A stretch of DNA of 64,000 nucleotides from Natrinema soli (GTDB lineage: Archaea; Halobacteriota; Halobacteria; Halobacteriales; Natrialbaceae), in the NCBI RefSeq assembly GCF_028618695.1, contig NZ_JAQIVI010000413.1, positions 1 to 64,000 on the forward strand. Reading direction: 5' to 3'. The notes under the pieces were generated by a model that saw nothing but the letters and a program-made list of their open reading frames with translations, searched no databases and was not told the DNA's origin. Every line of letters begins with the position of its first letter. Position 1 is the first letter of the stretch. Of the stretch, positions 34,634 to 42,326 are shown piece after piece. A program made the translations under genes and the position numbers.

Positions 34634-35869
34634 TCAATCGTTCGATCTAGCGACCAGTACCACGGCGAGGCCGGCACAGAGTACCGTCACGCAGGTGAGC
34701 ACTCCGAATAACGCGGGAGTACCGCCGTAATCGAGCGTGACGCCGGCGACGGCCGAGCCGACCGCGCCGATGCCGAACAGTCCCATGTAGATGTACCCGA
34801 ACGAGAGACCGTGGCTTTCCGCTGGGACGTACTCCGCGATAAGGCTCTGCACGATCGGTGCGAACATGTAGATGAAAAAACCGAGTGCGACGCAGACGGC
34901 CAGCAGCGGGAGGACGCCGATTTCGGAGGCGGGAACGAACAGCGCGGATGCGATACCGAGTGCGATAAACGTCCCGAGAAGGGTCATTTCAGAGCTTCCC
35001 CTATCGCTGATCTTGCCGCCGGTGTACTGCCCGAAGATGCCGACCAGCAGGAGCCCGGAGTACGCGATCTGGCCCGCTTCGATCTCCCGGTCGCCAACTG
35101 CGACGGTCTCGAACATCGGCAGGTCCGTGAGGACGTCGGGAAGGAACGTGAAGATCCCTCGATAGTAGACGCCGTACAGTATCTGTATCGCGAACACGAG
35201 AACGAACCCACCGATCAGCAGGGTCCGAGTGTTCGTCACGACGTCACGAAGCGACGTTACGAGAGCCGGATTCGCCGTCCGGTCCGGATCGCGCTGCTCC
35301 GAGGCCGCCTCGGAAACGGTGTCGTCGAACGAGACGAAGAGGCCGACGATAACGCAGATCGCTGCCGGGGCGGTGAGGAGGAGCGCGACCAGCCGCCACT
35401 CGAAAAACGCGAGCAGGACGATCGCAGCGAGCGGAACGACGACCATTCCGACGTTTCCCCCGGCACCGTGGTACGCGAGCACCGTCCCTCGTTGCTTCGC
35501 GCTCCGACTGATGAGCGACAGTCCGGACGGATGGTAGAGACTCGCCATCGCGCCCCAGATCATCAGCGTCACGGTGAGCGCCGCGACGGACTGAAGCACG
35601 CTCAGCGCGGCGAACGAGAGCCCCATCCCGCCGGTAGAGAGCAAGACGAGCCGTTTCGATCCGTATACGTCCGCCAACACGCCCGCGAGGGGTGCGAACA
35701 GTCCGATGAGAGCGTACCCCGCACCGACGACGAGTCCGAGCGTCGTCGCCGAGACGTCGAACATCGAGAGCCAGATCGGGACGAAGAGCGGAATTACCAG
35801 CTCGAATCCGTGAAACACCCCGTGACCGAGACCGGTGAAGACCGCAATAGACGAGTCGTTATTCTTCAT
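34634..35869 (-). CDS. MFS transporter
   Basis: A 411-residue major-facilitator protein with about twelve membrane segments. The cytoplasmic loop signature reads GVLADVYGSKRLVLL and a central hydrophilic loop (residues about 190-210, SEQRDPDRTANPALVTSLRD) separates the halves. It is divergent from nothing and followed by a convergent CMD-family gene. The substrate is unknown. The start at MKNNDSSIAVFTGLGHGVFH places only a short cytoplasmic tail before the first segment, which supports the choice. Confidence 0.87.
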   Translation of the reverse strand: MKNNDSSIAVFTGLGHGVFHGFELVIPLFVPIWLSMFDVSATTLGLVVGAGYALIGLFAPLAGVLADVYGSKRLVLLSTGGMGLSFAALSVLQSVAALTVTLMIWGAMASLYHPSGLSLISRSAKQRGTVLAYHGAGGNVGMVVVPLAAIVLLAFFEWRLVALLLTAPAAICVIVGLFVSFDDTVSEAASEQRDPDRTANPALVTSLRDVVTNTRTLLIGGFVLVFAIQILYGVYYRGIFTFLPDVLTDLPMFETVAVGDREIEAGQIAYSGLLLVGIFGQYTGGKISDRGSSEMTLLGTFIALGIASALFVPASEIGVLPLLAVCVALGFFIYMFAPIVQSLIAEYVPAESHGLSFGYIYMGLFGIGAVGSAVAGVTLDYGGTPALFGVLTCVTVLCAGLAVVLVARSND

Positions 35870-35966
35870 TGTCCGTTTCTCACGGAGGCAATGTTCAATA
35901 TTCTACTGATCGCGGAACGGTGCGGCGTCGACGCGTCTGATCTCGACGTTCCGGCTCCCTCGAGAC

Positions 35967-36386
35967 TCAGTCACTCGTGGCGACGATCACGGGGCGGTCG
36001 GCGGAGAGGAGCAGGGACTGCGTGACGCTTCCGAAGATAGCCTTCCCGGCGGGGCTCCGCTTTCGTCCGCTGACGGCAATACTGTCGGCGTCGATTTCCT
36101 CGGCGACCGCGAGGATTACTTCGGTGGGTTCGCCGTGTTCGCGTCGCTTCACCGGGTCGATACCGGCCGCTTCGAGGATCTGCGTCGCGGCCGTCACGCT
36201 CTCCGGGAAGTCGTCTTCGTCGTACAGTTCGGACGAATCGACCCGCGCATCGCCATCGCTCACGTTGAACTCTTCGAACACGTTCACGAGGACGACCTCG
36301 ATCTCTCCCGGGAGATTCGCGACGGCTTCGGCCGCCAACGCTGAACGATCTTCGTTCGTATCGACCGCTAGTAGTACGTTGTACAT
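35967..36386 (-). CDS. Universal stress protein (UspA family)
   Basis: A 139-residue UspA-fold protein. Seen: YNVLLAVDTNEDRSALAAEA at the N-terminus, the Asp-rich alpha/beta core, and the nucleotide-binding pattern starting SGRKRSPAGKAIFGSVTQSL and ending DRPVIVATSD. The ATP-binding G-x2-G-x9-G-S motif is only partly matched because of the RKRSP insertion. It has its own promoter: AGATAAGT on the reverse strand at about 36410-36417, 25-30 bases upstream of the ATG, which predicts a leaderless mRNA. It follows the MFS gene's start region and is probably a general stress or energy-status gene, often found beside transporters in haloarchaea. Confidence 0.88.
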   Translation of the reverse strand: MYNVLLAVDTNEDRSALAAEAVANLPGEIEVVLVNVFEEFNVSDGDARVDSSELYDEDDFPESVTAATQILEAAGIDPVKRREHGEPTEVILAVAEEIDADSIAVSGRKRSPAGKAIFGSVTQSLLLSADRPVIVATSD

Positions 36387-36687
36387 AGGTGTACTACCAG
36401 TTCTATCTACTTATCTCTCCGGGCAGCTCCGTCGACGGTCGCCCGCGAGTCGATGCGAACGGGTCCAACGCGCAGTTCCATCGACGTTCCCGACGAACGT
36501 CGAGCGACGAGGGCTCGAGAAGACGCGTCGCACGGACGGAGCCGATACGTTCGATTGGGTATCGACGGTTCGGCGGACAGTGCGAGTCGGAAGGTATCGA
36601 TGAGTGAACGACGACTCACCGCGGGACCCCGGTCCGCCATCCGAATAAACAGAAGACTTTACTGTGAGAGCCGTAATATTCGCTGTA
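36387..36687. other. Divergent promoter region, no gene seen
   Basis: It holds the TATA boxes of the UspA gene (reverse strand, about 36410-36417) and of the dehydrogenase at 36688 (GACTTTAC, about 36654-36661, 27-30 bases upstream). The GC-rich middle has no supported gene. Confidence 0.5.
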
Positions 36688-37830
36688 ATGCTGTCGCTAT
36701 CGGCGGAACAGGAGATGGTCGTATCGTCACTGGAAGCGCTCGCCCACAACGAGTTTTCTGACGCCGCGTTCTCGTGGGACGGGAACATTCCGCTGGAGAA
36801 CATCGAACTGCTCGCAGACCGCGGCTATCTCGGACTGAACATCTCCGAAGAGTACGGCGGCGGCGGCATGGGCGAATTCGAGGCGATGCTCAGCATCGAA
36901 GCCGTCGGGCAAGTCTGTCCGGATACGGCCGAATACCTCTACAACCAGCAGATGGTCGCCCCTCGCGGTATCGAGATGTTCGGGAGCGACACCGTGAAGG
37001 ACCGGTACCTCCCCGGCGTCACCGCGGGCGAAGACGCGATCGCGATCGCGATTTCCGAACCCGAAGCGGGATCGGACGTCGGTGCGATGAATACCACGGT
37101 CGAAGCGGAGAACGGAGAACTCGTCCTGAACGGCGAAAAAGTATGGGTGAGCAACATTCCGCACGCATCTGCTTGCGTCGTCTGGGCGAGATTCCCAGAC
37201 GGACTCGGTTCGGTCGTCATCGACCTCGATGACAACGAGGACAGCGTCGAGATCGAGCAACACTACACGAACATGGCGAACCACACCCAGACGCAGTTCC
37301 GCATGCACGACATCGTGATTCCCGAAACGCACGTCCTGACTCGAGGGACGGACGGGTTCAAACAGCAGCTCCAGGCGTTGAACTGGGAACGCCTCGGAAG
37401 CGCGACGCTCTCGAACGCCATCGGCCGATGTGCACTCGACAAGGCGCTGGAGTACGGCCAACAGCGCGAACAGTTCGACCAGCCGATCGCGGATTTCCAG
37501 GGCATCGAGTGGAAGCTCGCCGATATGGTCAAGGAACTCGAGGCGTCGCGTTCGCTCACGTACCGGGCGGCGCTCAACGCGGAAGAGCAGGGCCGGATCC
37601 CCGATCGGATGGACGCCTCGCTGGCCAAGCTCTACTCCGGGGAAATGGTCGAAACGGTGGTCAGCGAATCGCTGCAGATCCACGGTGCGAACGGCTACCA
37701 GCAGGGACACGCGCTGGAGTACCTCCACCGGCTCGCGCGGGGCCGCCGGCTCGCGGCGGGGACCGACGAGATCCAGAAGAACCAGATCGCGGCGGCCCTC
37801 AAACAGGATGGCCTCCCCTCGCTCACGTAA
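36688..37830 (+). CDS. Acyl-CoA dehydrogenase
   Basis: A 380-residue acyl-CoA dehydrogenase. Seen: LSLSAEQEMVVSSLEALA, ISEEYGGGGMGEFEAMLS, ISEPEAGSDVGAMNTTVEAE, LNGEKVWVSNIPHASACVVW, and the C-terminal HGANGYQQGHALEYLHRLAR followed by AAGTDEIQKNQIA. The EGT Glu is Ala here (AAGT), the pattern of isovaleryl/long-chain enzymes whose base lies in another helix. The ATG at 36688 is preferred over an in-frame GTG at 36664 by promoter spacing. It converges towards an MFS gene. Confidence 0.9.
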   Translation: MLSLSAEQEMVVSSLEALAHNEFSDAAFSWDGNIPLENIELLADRGYLGLNISEEYGGGGMGEFEAMLSIEAVGQVCPDTAEYLYNQQMVAPRGIEMFGSDTVKDRYLPGVTAGEDAIAIAISEPEAGSDVGAMNTTVEAENGELVLNGEKVWVSNIPHASACVVWARFPDGLGSVVIDLDDNEDSVEIEQHYTNMANHTQTQFRMHDIVIPETHVLTRGTDGFKQQLQALNWERLGSATLSNAIGRCALDKALEYGQQREQFDQPIADFQGIEWKLADMVKELEASRSLTYRAALNAEEQGRIPDRMDASLAKLYSGEMVETVVSESLQIHGANGYQQGHALEYLHRLARGRRLAAGTDEIQKNQIAAALKQDGLPSLT

Positions 37831-38185
37831 CTCCCCTCGCGGAGACACCGATCCCTCGTCGATCGAGTCGTGACGTGTCTTCTCGGTCGAAGTTGGCTCC
37901 GGACCGACGTTTCCTGCCTGTCACCGACGAACGCCCGTATCCCCACGAGACGGTTTACTTCGATTCTACGTTCCAGCAGCCGTCGATACCTTGGGCCCGG
38001 CCCAGTTCGGGCTCGTCCGACGTTCGGCAGGGAACCGGGTCGTATCTCGAACCGCGTCGGTCGAGGCGTCTCGAACCGTTTCGAACCGCTCTCGAGTCGG
38101 CTTCCGCGAACGGTTTCGGATAGCAAAACGGGACAGCCAGCCGGGAGAGGGGTCCCTCCGTGACGGACGGGGAATCCCCAACCGA
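37831..38185. other. Intergenic region with CGAACCG-type repeats, no gene seen
   Basis: Between two convergent genes. Around 38040-38110 the words TCTCGAACCG and TTTCGAACCG recur several times in both directions (with CGAGTCGG, CGGTTTCG), which would let the 3' ends fold. No open frame here has family similarity or supporting context. Confidence 0.45.
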
Positions 38186-39457
38186 TCAATCGGAATCGGC
38201 GAGTGCGGGCTGCTGTGGAAGGGGTGACGCCGTGCGGGCGACGACGAGACAGGCGATGCCGATGAGCCCACCGCCGACGCCGATGCCGCCGACCATGAGC
38301 TGTAACGATTCCGTCTGGGGAACAGCCCCGTCGAGGAGTTTGATTCCGAACCCGACTACGATCGGTGCCGTGGTCGCCGAAAGCCGCCCTACTGATTCGA
38401 ACACGCTCACGAGACCACCCCTGAGTTCCATGGGCGCGAACCCGGTCGCGACGCTCCGTAAGAGCGACAGCGAAAGCCCGAACCCGGCCCCGAGTGCCAA
38501 TGCACCGACCGTCGCCAGGGCGACCGTCGGGACGAACGCGACGATCACGAGTCCGAGCGCCATGAGCGATATTGCGGCCGTAAGGGGGAGTATCCGCCCG
38601 GCGAACGACGAGCCGAATCGCCCGGCTTGCGTCGCCGCAACGGCGTAGGTGGCGCTGGCCAACGCGACCAGGATACCGGCCTGCCCCGCCGTGCCGCCCA
38701 TCGATCTCACGACTAACAGCGACACGTACGTCATGAACGTGATATACAGGAGTATCGGAATCATGCGAAACACGAGAACCGAGGCGACGCGCGGTCGGAG
38801 CAGGACGGTAGTCAATTCGCGAACGTAGGTCCCACGGTCGGCGCGATCGACCGCTGAAGCGGTCTCCCGCGACGGCGCCGTCGGTTCGGTAAACCACAGC
38901 GCGAGAACGATCGAGATCGGGATACCGATCGCGTACAGCAACAGCGGATACTGCCACGCGACGCCGACCAGTATACCGCCGATCAGCGGGAAGAACCCCT
39001 GCGTCAGGCCGGATACCGAAAACCGTAATCCCTGCCCCGTCGCTTCGGCACGACCAGTGTATAGGTCGCCGATACTCGTGATGATAACCGGCGTCACCGC
39101 GGCGAAGCTGACGCCCTGACAGAACCGAAGGAACAGTACGACGCGAAAATCCGTCGTCACCGTGAGTGCGGTTCCGGCGATGGAAAAGACGAACAGCCCG
39201 GCGACGAGAAACGGCTTCCGTCCGTACCTGTCGGCCAGAACACCGACCGCCGGAATCATCAGGATACCCGGGGCGGTGAACACGGTCATCAGCAATCCGA
39301 TGGTCGCGTCCGTCGCGCCGTAGGGGTGCTGGAGTGACTCGAGAAGCGGAGAGATCAGTGCCGTGCCGAGTGGTGCGACGAGGTTCGCCAACAACAGAAG
39401 CTGGAAATCCGTGTCGCGTAAAACCGCCGCTTTCTCTCCGAAGAGCGACTGTATCAT
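38186..39457 (-). CDS. MFS transporter
   Basis: A 423-residue major-facilitator protein with about twelve membrane segments. The loop 2-3 motif VGVLADRYGRKPFLVAGLFV is textbook, and the matching drug-exporter-like segment GISFAAVTP-type reads CQGVSFAAVTPVIITSIGDL, so an exporter role is possible. The start at MIQSLFGEKAAVL was chosen because upstream residues (arginine-rich) are not family-like; a GTG two codons earlier is possible. It is co-directional with the LLM gene upstream, 254 bases away. Confidence 0.87.
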   Translation of the reverse strand: MIQSLFGEKAAVLRDTDFQLLLLANLVAPLGTALISPLLESLQHPYGATDATIGLLMTVFTAPGILMIPAVGVLADRYGRKPFLVAGLFVFSIAGTALTVTTDFRVVLFLRFCQGVSFAAVTPVIITSIGDLYTGRAEATGQGLRFSVSGLTQGFFPLIGGILVGVAWQYPLLLYAIGIPISIVLALWFTEPTAPSRETASAVDRADRGTYVRELTTVLLRPRVASVLVFRMIPILLYITFMTYVSLLVVRSMGGTAGQAGILVALASATYAVAATQAGRFGSSFAGRILPLTAAISLMALGLVIVAFVPTVALATVGALALGAGFGLSLSLLRSVATGFAPMELRGGLVSVFESVGRLSATTAPIVVGFGIKLLDGAVPQTESLQLMVGGIGVGGGLIGIACLVVARTASPLPQQPALADSD

Positions 39458-39711
39458 CGGCACGTCACCGAGTTTCTCGGCGAGGCTCAAAAAGATTCCC
39501 TCACCGACGCCGTCGAAAATCGTGCCGATCGCAGGATGGGAGGATGATCGCTTCCGAAAACGACGCGTCGTCCATGTCGCGGGACGATGCGACCGCGTCG
39601 AGCAGGTCCGTGTATCGCTCGACGCCCCTTCCAAATGGCACGATCGAGAGCCCGGCCTCCGAGAGAAACGTTTTCCGGGAACGTGTTGGAAATAGTGCTA
39701 GTTCGTTTTCC
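39458..39711. other. Spacer between LLM and MFS genes, unrecognised coding-like stretch
   Basis: On the reverse strand one frame reads SEAGLSIVPFGRGVERYTDL, continues LLDAVASSRDMDDASFSEAI and then runs on without recognisable end. It looks somewhat protein-like but is not headed by a start codon of its own. It could be a gene remnant. I do not recognise a family and would not call a gene. Confidence 0.3.
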
Positions 39712-40677
39712 CTACAACAGTTCTCGAAACCGGCGGAGTTGCGCGTGCTGATCCGTCGTCGCGAACCGCGTGACGAACGTCTCGACGCCCGCGGCGGCGT
39801 ACCGTTCGAGATGCTCGGCGACGGCCGACGGCGGACCGAACGCGCCCCGGCGCTCGAGTTGCTCGTCGGACAGCTCTCCCCACTCGGGATAGTACGCCGC
39901 GATGAAGTCACGAGCCTGATCGAGCGCCGCCCGGCGCGTCTCGGCGATAACGACGTCCTGGTAGTACGCCGCATCGAACGGCGACGGGTCGCGACCGGCA
40001 TCCGCGACGATCTCTCGAGCGTGGTCGATTCCGTCGGCGTACATCTCCGGTGACTTCGAGATCGGCAGCCAGCCGTCGCCGTGGTCCGCGATCCGCCGAC
40101 GGATCTGTTTCGGATACCCGTCGCGCGGGTCGAACGTCGCCGATGCGACGTAGATCGGAAGATCCCCCGTCGGCCGTAACCCGATATCAGCGTTCTCGAG
40201 CGTGACGAAGTCACCGTCGTACGTGGCTATCGCGCCGTCCCACAGTCCGCGAATCACATCGAGGGTCTCGTCGAGTACGCGACCGCGTCGGTCGAACGGG
40301 ACGTCGAGTTGTTCGTGTTCGGTCGCGACCGATTCACCGCTTCCGACGCCGACTCCGAGCGACAGACGGCCGCCCGAGAGCAAATCGACCGTCGCCGCCT
40401 GCTGGGCGACGGCGACCGGACGCCGGAGATGCGGGAGGTGAATCGCAGTCCCCAGTTCGATCGCATCCGTCGCGGCCGCCACGGCCGCGAGCGTCGACAG
40501 CGGATCGAGGCGCGGTTTCGCGAGAACGCTGTCGCCGGCCCAGACCGATTCGAATCCCATTGACTCGGCCGCTCGAGCGAGCGTCGAACACGACTGCGTG
40601 CGTGCGAGCTGGTCCTGTGCCCCATCGGAGTCGAGTACGATGCCCCGCGTCGGAAGGACGTATCCATGATCCACCAT
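39712..40677 (-). CDS. LLM-class oxidoreductase (F420- or flavin-dependent)
   Basis: A 321-residue luciferase-like TIM-barrel enzyme. Seen: ESMGFESVWAGDSVLAKPRL, DAIELGTAIHLPHLRRPVAV, then QQAATVDLLSGGRLSLGVGV, and DLPIYVASATFDPRDGYPKQ with the C-terminal FGPPSAVAEHLERYAAAGVE. This is the group that includes F420-dependent dehydrogenases. The start at MVDHGYVLPT fits the family; an ATG five codons upstream is the alternative. It is upstream of and co-directional with an MFS gene. It is related to the protein at 32902, and the pair may catalyse related steps. Confidence 0.86.
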   Translation of the reverse strand: MVDHGYVLPTRGIVLDSDGAQDQLARTQSCSTLARAAESMGFESVWAGDSVLAKPRLDPLSTLAAVAAATDAIELGTAIHLPHLRRPVAVAQQAATVDLLSGGRLSLGVGVGSGESVATEHEQLDVPFDRRGRVLDETLDVIRGLWDGAIATYDGDFVTLENADIGLRPTGDLPIYVASATFDPRDGYPKQIRRRIADHGDGWLPISKSPEMYADGIDHAREIVADAGRDPSPFDAAYYQDVVIAETRRAALDQARDFIAAYYPEWGELSDEQLERRGAFGPPSAVAEHLERYAAAGVETFVTRFATTDQHAQLRRFRELL

Positions 40678-41299
40678 ACAATCCGTTCTCACGAGTTCCT
40701 CCGTAACAGCTCCATCGGTCGAAGTCCTTCTCGACGGTGATTTTCAAAAGGCCCCGTTTTCGATCTCGTTCTGCACACAGGAACGGGATGATCCACTCGA
40801 TAAATAGTCTCTATATCGCTCGATATTTTCCGAATAGAGCCATAGATGTACAGAATATAGGGAAGAATGGAAATGGCTAGCTATTCAAAAGCATGTTGGT
40901 ACCAATCACCAAGGAAAAGCTCGTTCGAGATTATCGAACGTGATCATTGATGCACGAACGACACGAACGATCACTGCCTATTGCTTCTCGAGCTGTCAGT
41001 TGCGACGGCGATACTGTGACTGAATCCACGGTGCGGTCACGTGGCATTGACCCGCGACGATAGTCTGTTCGACGCATTCTTCGGACCGGAAAGACAACTG
41101 GGAAAGTAGCCGCACACCGAGTGTCGCCAGCACGGTGGAGAGATCGGTAAGTTTCGTCCCGCGGAACGAACCGTGACGGCGCTCGCTATCGACGACGTGA
41201 TTTACAACAGTACTACTGGAAAGCAAGTGCTGCGCGATCGGGACGTGAGTCGCCAGAAGGGAAACGGTTTTCCCCGTGATACACTATGAACAATCTGAG
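40678..41299. other. Long, partly AT-rich intergenic region at the end of the catabolic cluster
   Basis: About 620 bases without a confident gene. The part from 40,740 to 40,960 is clearly AT-richer than its surroundings. A 76-codon reverse-strand frame at 40996-41226 (MLSSSTVVNHVVDSERRHGS ... SQYRRRN) has haloarchaeal-like codons but no family I recognise and no clear promoter, so I leave it as doubtful. A TATA-like GATACACT at about 41276-41283 precedes the small frame at 41300. Confidence 0.45.
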
Positions 41300-41395
41300 A
41301 TGACAAGTCAGGGTTCAGGCGGTCGTTGGCGGTATCTGGAGGCGAAACCAGAACGGGTGACGCTATCGAATCAGGGGTGGAATGGTGATGGGTGA
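41300..41395 (+). CDS. Small leaderless open frame (31 aa) overlapping rdfA
   Basis: The frame reads MTSQGSGGRWRYLEAKPERV and ends NQGWNGDG. Its ATG lies about 20-25 bases after GATACACT, the expected TATA position for a leaderless message, while the rdfA ATG (41382) is about 100 bases away. Its stop falls inside rdfA, 11 bases after that ATG. It could be a leader peptide controlling rdfA or chance. I recognise no family. Confidence 0.35.
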   Translation: MTSQGSGGRWRYLEAKPERVTLSNQGWNGDG

Positions 41396-42035
41396 CGCCA
41401 TCGAGAACGAACACCAGTGCACGTGCAAAATCGGTCGCGACATCGATCGGTACGATCTCGACGGACTGAACGGAGAACTCCAGCACCGACGCGACGTCGC
41501 GGATGCGAGCCTTCGGACGCTCGCGGATTATATCAACGAGCGGATCCTCGAGACGGCGCTCGCCGAGGCAGAGACCGATCTGACGGACGTCGCGTACGGG
41601 GCAGTGAGCGCCGACGACGCCCTCTCAGCGGTGTATGAAACGCTGACGAGCGACACAGCGCCGGCCGATCGCGAAGCGCGGGTCCGGAAGCGCTTCGAAC
41701 AGAACGGAATCGATCTCGAAGAGCTCGAGTCTGACTGGGTCACGCATCCCACCGTCCGATCCCACCTCAACGATTGCCTAGAGATCGACACGGCCCGTCC
41801 GACGAAGATCACGGCCGAATCGGCGCGAAATACGATCGAATGGGCGCGAACGCGATGCACTCGAGTCGTCGAACAGACGATCTCGCGGCTCGTCAGCGCA
41901 GGGATCGTCTCGATTCGCGATACCGAAGTCGCCGTCACGATTCAGATAACGTGTTCCGACTGTGGTTCGACGTTCCGATTCGGAGAGTTACTCGAGCACG
42001 GATCGTGTCCTTGCTCCGCCGACGAAACGACCTGA
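41382..42035 (+). CDS. rdfA: Rod-determining factor RdfA
   Basis: A 217-residue haloarchaeal protein matching the RdfA type. The N-terminus has Cys-Thr-Cys followed by KIGRDIDRYDLDGLNGELQH, a helical middle (RDVADASLRTLADYINERIL), and a Cys-rich C-terminus (CSDCGSTFRFGELLEHGSCP) that may bind zinc. In Haloferax volcanii RdfA is required for rod-shaped cells and its gene lies next to sph3. The same order here (rdfA then an SMC-like sph gene) supports the assignment. Alternative start: ATG at 41388. Cytoplasmic localisation is expected since there is no signal or membrane segment. Confidence 0.8.
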   Translation: MVMGDAIENEHQCTCKIGRDIDRYDLDGLNGELQHRRDVADASLRTLADYINERILETALAEAETDLTDVAYGAVSADDALSAVYETLTSDTAPADREARVRKRFEQNGIDLEELESDWVTHPTVRSHLNDCLEIDTARPTKITAESARNTIEWARTRCTRVVEQTISRLVSAGIVSIRDTEVAVTIQITCSDCGSTFRFGELLEHGSCPCSADETT

Positions 42036-42292
42036 TCGGATCACCATAGCGCTTCCCCGTTCCCCGCCACGCTATCGCGACTTCCGTTTCCGGCATACGC
42101 GATGGATTTCGCGAGTGCGCACTGAGACCGCGTCACGAGTCGGCCGTCCCCGTGAGGCCGTGTTATCGATCGGTGGTGGGTGTAGAAACACGCACATTGA
42201 TTTACAGTTCGATTCCCAGTCCGCCGGAACAGCCCCGTCAACGAAAACCCGATTTCTGTTCAAAGATGTTTTCGTAACCACCCTCATGCGAT

Positions 42293-42302
42293 GGATATAA
42301 AT
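42293..42302 (+). promoter_or_regulatory. TATA box of the sph gene
   Basis: GGATATAAAT lies about 28 bases before the ATG at 42327. It shows that sph has its own promoter, and it rules against the in-frame ATG at 42291, which lies in the box. Confidence 0.6.
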
Positions 42303-42326
42303 GTGCGAGCTGTGATAATACGAACA

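Noticed and set aside
34811..36025. 404-codon forward frame opposite the MFS transporter
   Set aside because: Charge-rich shadow without family features; the reverse strand encodes twelve membrane segments.
37695..38957. 420-codon reverse frame across a dehydrogenase end, a spacer and an MFS gene
   Set aside because: Arg-rich, spans two real genes in other frames, no motif.
40996..41226. 76-codon reverse frame in the spacer before rdfA
   Set aside because: Codon use is acceptable but there is no family, promoter or conserved context visible, so not called as a gene.
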